Assembly: GCF_007833355.1 (NCBI RefSeq)
Contig: NZ_CP020914.1
Span: 3,591,562 to 3,655,561 of the forward strand
Source: Denitratisoma sp. DHT3
Lineage (GTDB): Bacteria; Pseudomonadota; Gammaproteobacteria; Burkholderiales; Rhodocyclaceae
Reading direction: 5' to 3'
DNA: 64,000 bases
A model generated the notes under the pieces. It had not been told where the DNA came from, did not search any database, and worked only from the letters and a program-made list of their open reading frames with translations. Below, piece by piece: positions 63,066 to 64,000 of the stretch. The position numbers and the translations under genes were made by a program. The number at the start of each line of letters is the position of its first letter. Within the stretch, counting starts at the first letter, position 1.

Positions 63066-64000
63066 ATGGCACGGACAATCGGACGTTATGAAATCCGCCG
63101 CGAGCTCGGGCGCGGCGCGCAAAGCGTGGTCTACCTCGGCTGGGATCCCCAACTGCAGCGGGAGATCGCCATCAAGACCATGCATTTCGACCAGCCCGAT
63201 CCTCAGCGCAATGCCATGCTGCTGGCGGAGGCGCGCACCGTCAGCAAGCTGCAACACCCCAACGTGGTGGCGATTTTCGATGCCGGCGAGCAGGGCGGCG
63301 ATCCCTATCTGGTGTTCGAATACGTGGCCGGACAGACCCTGGCCGAACGGCTGCGGCGCGAGGGGCCGATCGAGCCGGCGCTGGCCGCCGGCCTGATGCG
63401 CCAGGTACTCGGCGCCTTGGCGCAGGCCCATGCGCAGGGCATCATCCATCGGGACCTGAAGCCTTCCAACATCATCATGGACGCGGATGGCGCGCCGCGG
63501 GTGATGGATTTCGGCATCGCCGTGCGGGGCAACGATCTGCCGGCGGGCGAGGAGGGACTGCTGGGCACGCCCGCCTACATGGCGCCGGAGTACCTGGAGA
63601 GCCGCTGCGTCAGCGAACAGATGGACGTGTTCGCCGCCGGGCTGATCCTGCTGGAAATGATCACCGGCCGGCGTGCCATCCAGGGCGACTCGGTGGGGCA
63701 GATCGTCTACCGCATCCGCAACGAGGACGTGCAACTGCCCAGGGGCATCGACGAGAAGCTCGGCGACATCATTCTCAAGGCCTGCGCGCGCAAGCGCGAA
63801 CTGCGCTTCGGCGACGCGGGGCAGATGCGCGGCGGCGTCGACGCCTATCTGGACATCGGCAGCGCCGCCGCCGATGGCGCGACGGAACAGCAGCAGGCCA
63901 CCCTGGAATTCCTGCTGCGCCGGATGCGCCACAAGTCGGATTTCCCGGCGCTGTCGGATTCCGTGTCGGCGATCAACAAGCTCACCAATTCGGATCGAGA
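63066..64000 (+). CDS. Ser/Thr protein kinase, probably fused to an HDOD domain (3' end cut)
   Basis: 311 complete codons run off the window. The Hanks-type kinase domain is complete: LGRGAQSVVYLGW glycine loop, IAIKTM Lys, IIHRDLKPSNIIMD, MDFGIA and YMAPEYLE. After about residue 275 the sequence EFLLRRMRHKSDFPALSDSV and SAINKLTNSD matches the beginning of an HDOD domain, as in betaproteobacterial kinase-HDOD signalling proteins. ATG at 63066 gives MARTIGRYEIRREL. The possible -10 box almost touching the ATG would make the message leaderless (inference). Confidence 0.9.
   Translation, partial: MARTIGRYEIRRELGRGAQSVVYLGWDPQLQREIAIKTMHFDQPDPQRNAMLLAEARTVSKLQHPNVVAIFDAGEQGGDPYLVFEYVAGQTLAERLRREGPIEPALAAGLMRQVLGALAQAHAQGIIHRDLKPSNIIMDADGAPRVMDFGIAVRGNDLPAGEEGLLGTPAYMAPEYLESRCVSEQMDVFAAGLILLEMITGRRAIQGDSVGQIVYRIRNEDVQLPRGIDEKLGDIILKACARKRELRFGDAGQMRGGVDAYLDIGSAAADGATEQQQATLEFLLRRMRHKSDFPALSDSVSAINKLTNSDR

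Overview
The window is a 64 kb stretch of a high-GC Gram-negative chromosome. Gene families point to a betaproteobacterium, probably of the Rhodocyclales/Sterolibacterium-Denitratisoma type: linked hda and HAD phosphatase genes, a PerM-like permease divergent from purM, an MSHA-type pilus locus, bacteriohemerythrins, several PAS/GGDEF/EAL proteins, and GC-rich intergenic repeats carrying a GAGCGCAGCGAGC core. The species cannot be fixed from sequence alone. No rRNA, tRNA or CRISPR array was seen.

Layout. 1-2.3 kb: a MASE1 histidine kinase (cut by the window edge) and its FixJ-like regulator, then repeats. 2.3-6.8 kb: pepD, a PIN-PhoH ATPase, and cobT behind a cobalamin riboswitch. 6.8-14 kb: a signalling island with a hemerythrin, a chemoreceptor gene split by an IS481-type element and closely followed by an IS5/IS427-type element, a PilJ/PAS/GGDEF/EAL protein and a second, translationally coupled hemerythrin. 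14-19.7 kb: bcp, a flippase-like membrane protein, tandem repeats, HAD phosphatase, hda, an AI-2E/PerM permease and purM. 19.7-31 kb: an XRE regulator, a PAS-GGDEF-EAL protein, mutL-miaA-ycgR, a lemA/GIDE pair, a solitary HTH regulator, a HAMP-PAS-PAS-GGDEF-EAL protein and a VOC protein. 31-41.3 kb: housekeeping genes (DedA protein, purN, DUF3108 protein, rsmB-like, PLD-like nuclease, mscS, rpmG, rpmB, radC, coaBC, dut, arginase family, WbuC-type cupin). 41.3-43.3 kb: small proteins. 43.4-47.7 kb: a MacAB-like efflux operon in which three of four genes carry an apparent one-base frameshift.

48-62.3 kb, minus strand: an MSHA-like pilus locus in the order mshM, mshL, mshN, mshE, mshG, mshI, mshJ, mshK, two minor pilins sharing a nearly identical ectodomain, a response regulator, a histidine kinase, a major-pilin-like gene and a strong terminator. 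A divergent HTH regulator gene sits at the head of the locus, facing repeated AATGAAC motifs. The window ends in a Ser/Thr kinase that appears to run into an HDOD domain.

Functionally the window is rich in c-di-GMP and surface behaviour: three GGDEF-EAL proteins, a YcgR-type PilZ protein, an MshE ATPase with a c-di-GMP-binding MshEN domain, oxygen/NO-type hemerythrins and a chemoreceptor. The best candidate for a little-described system is the MSHA-like locus with its embedded two-component system, recombined minor pilins and SPOR-tailed MshM. Single-base frameshifts in five genes between 44.7 and 62.3 kb must be resolved as decay or sequencing error before the region is interpreted further.
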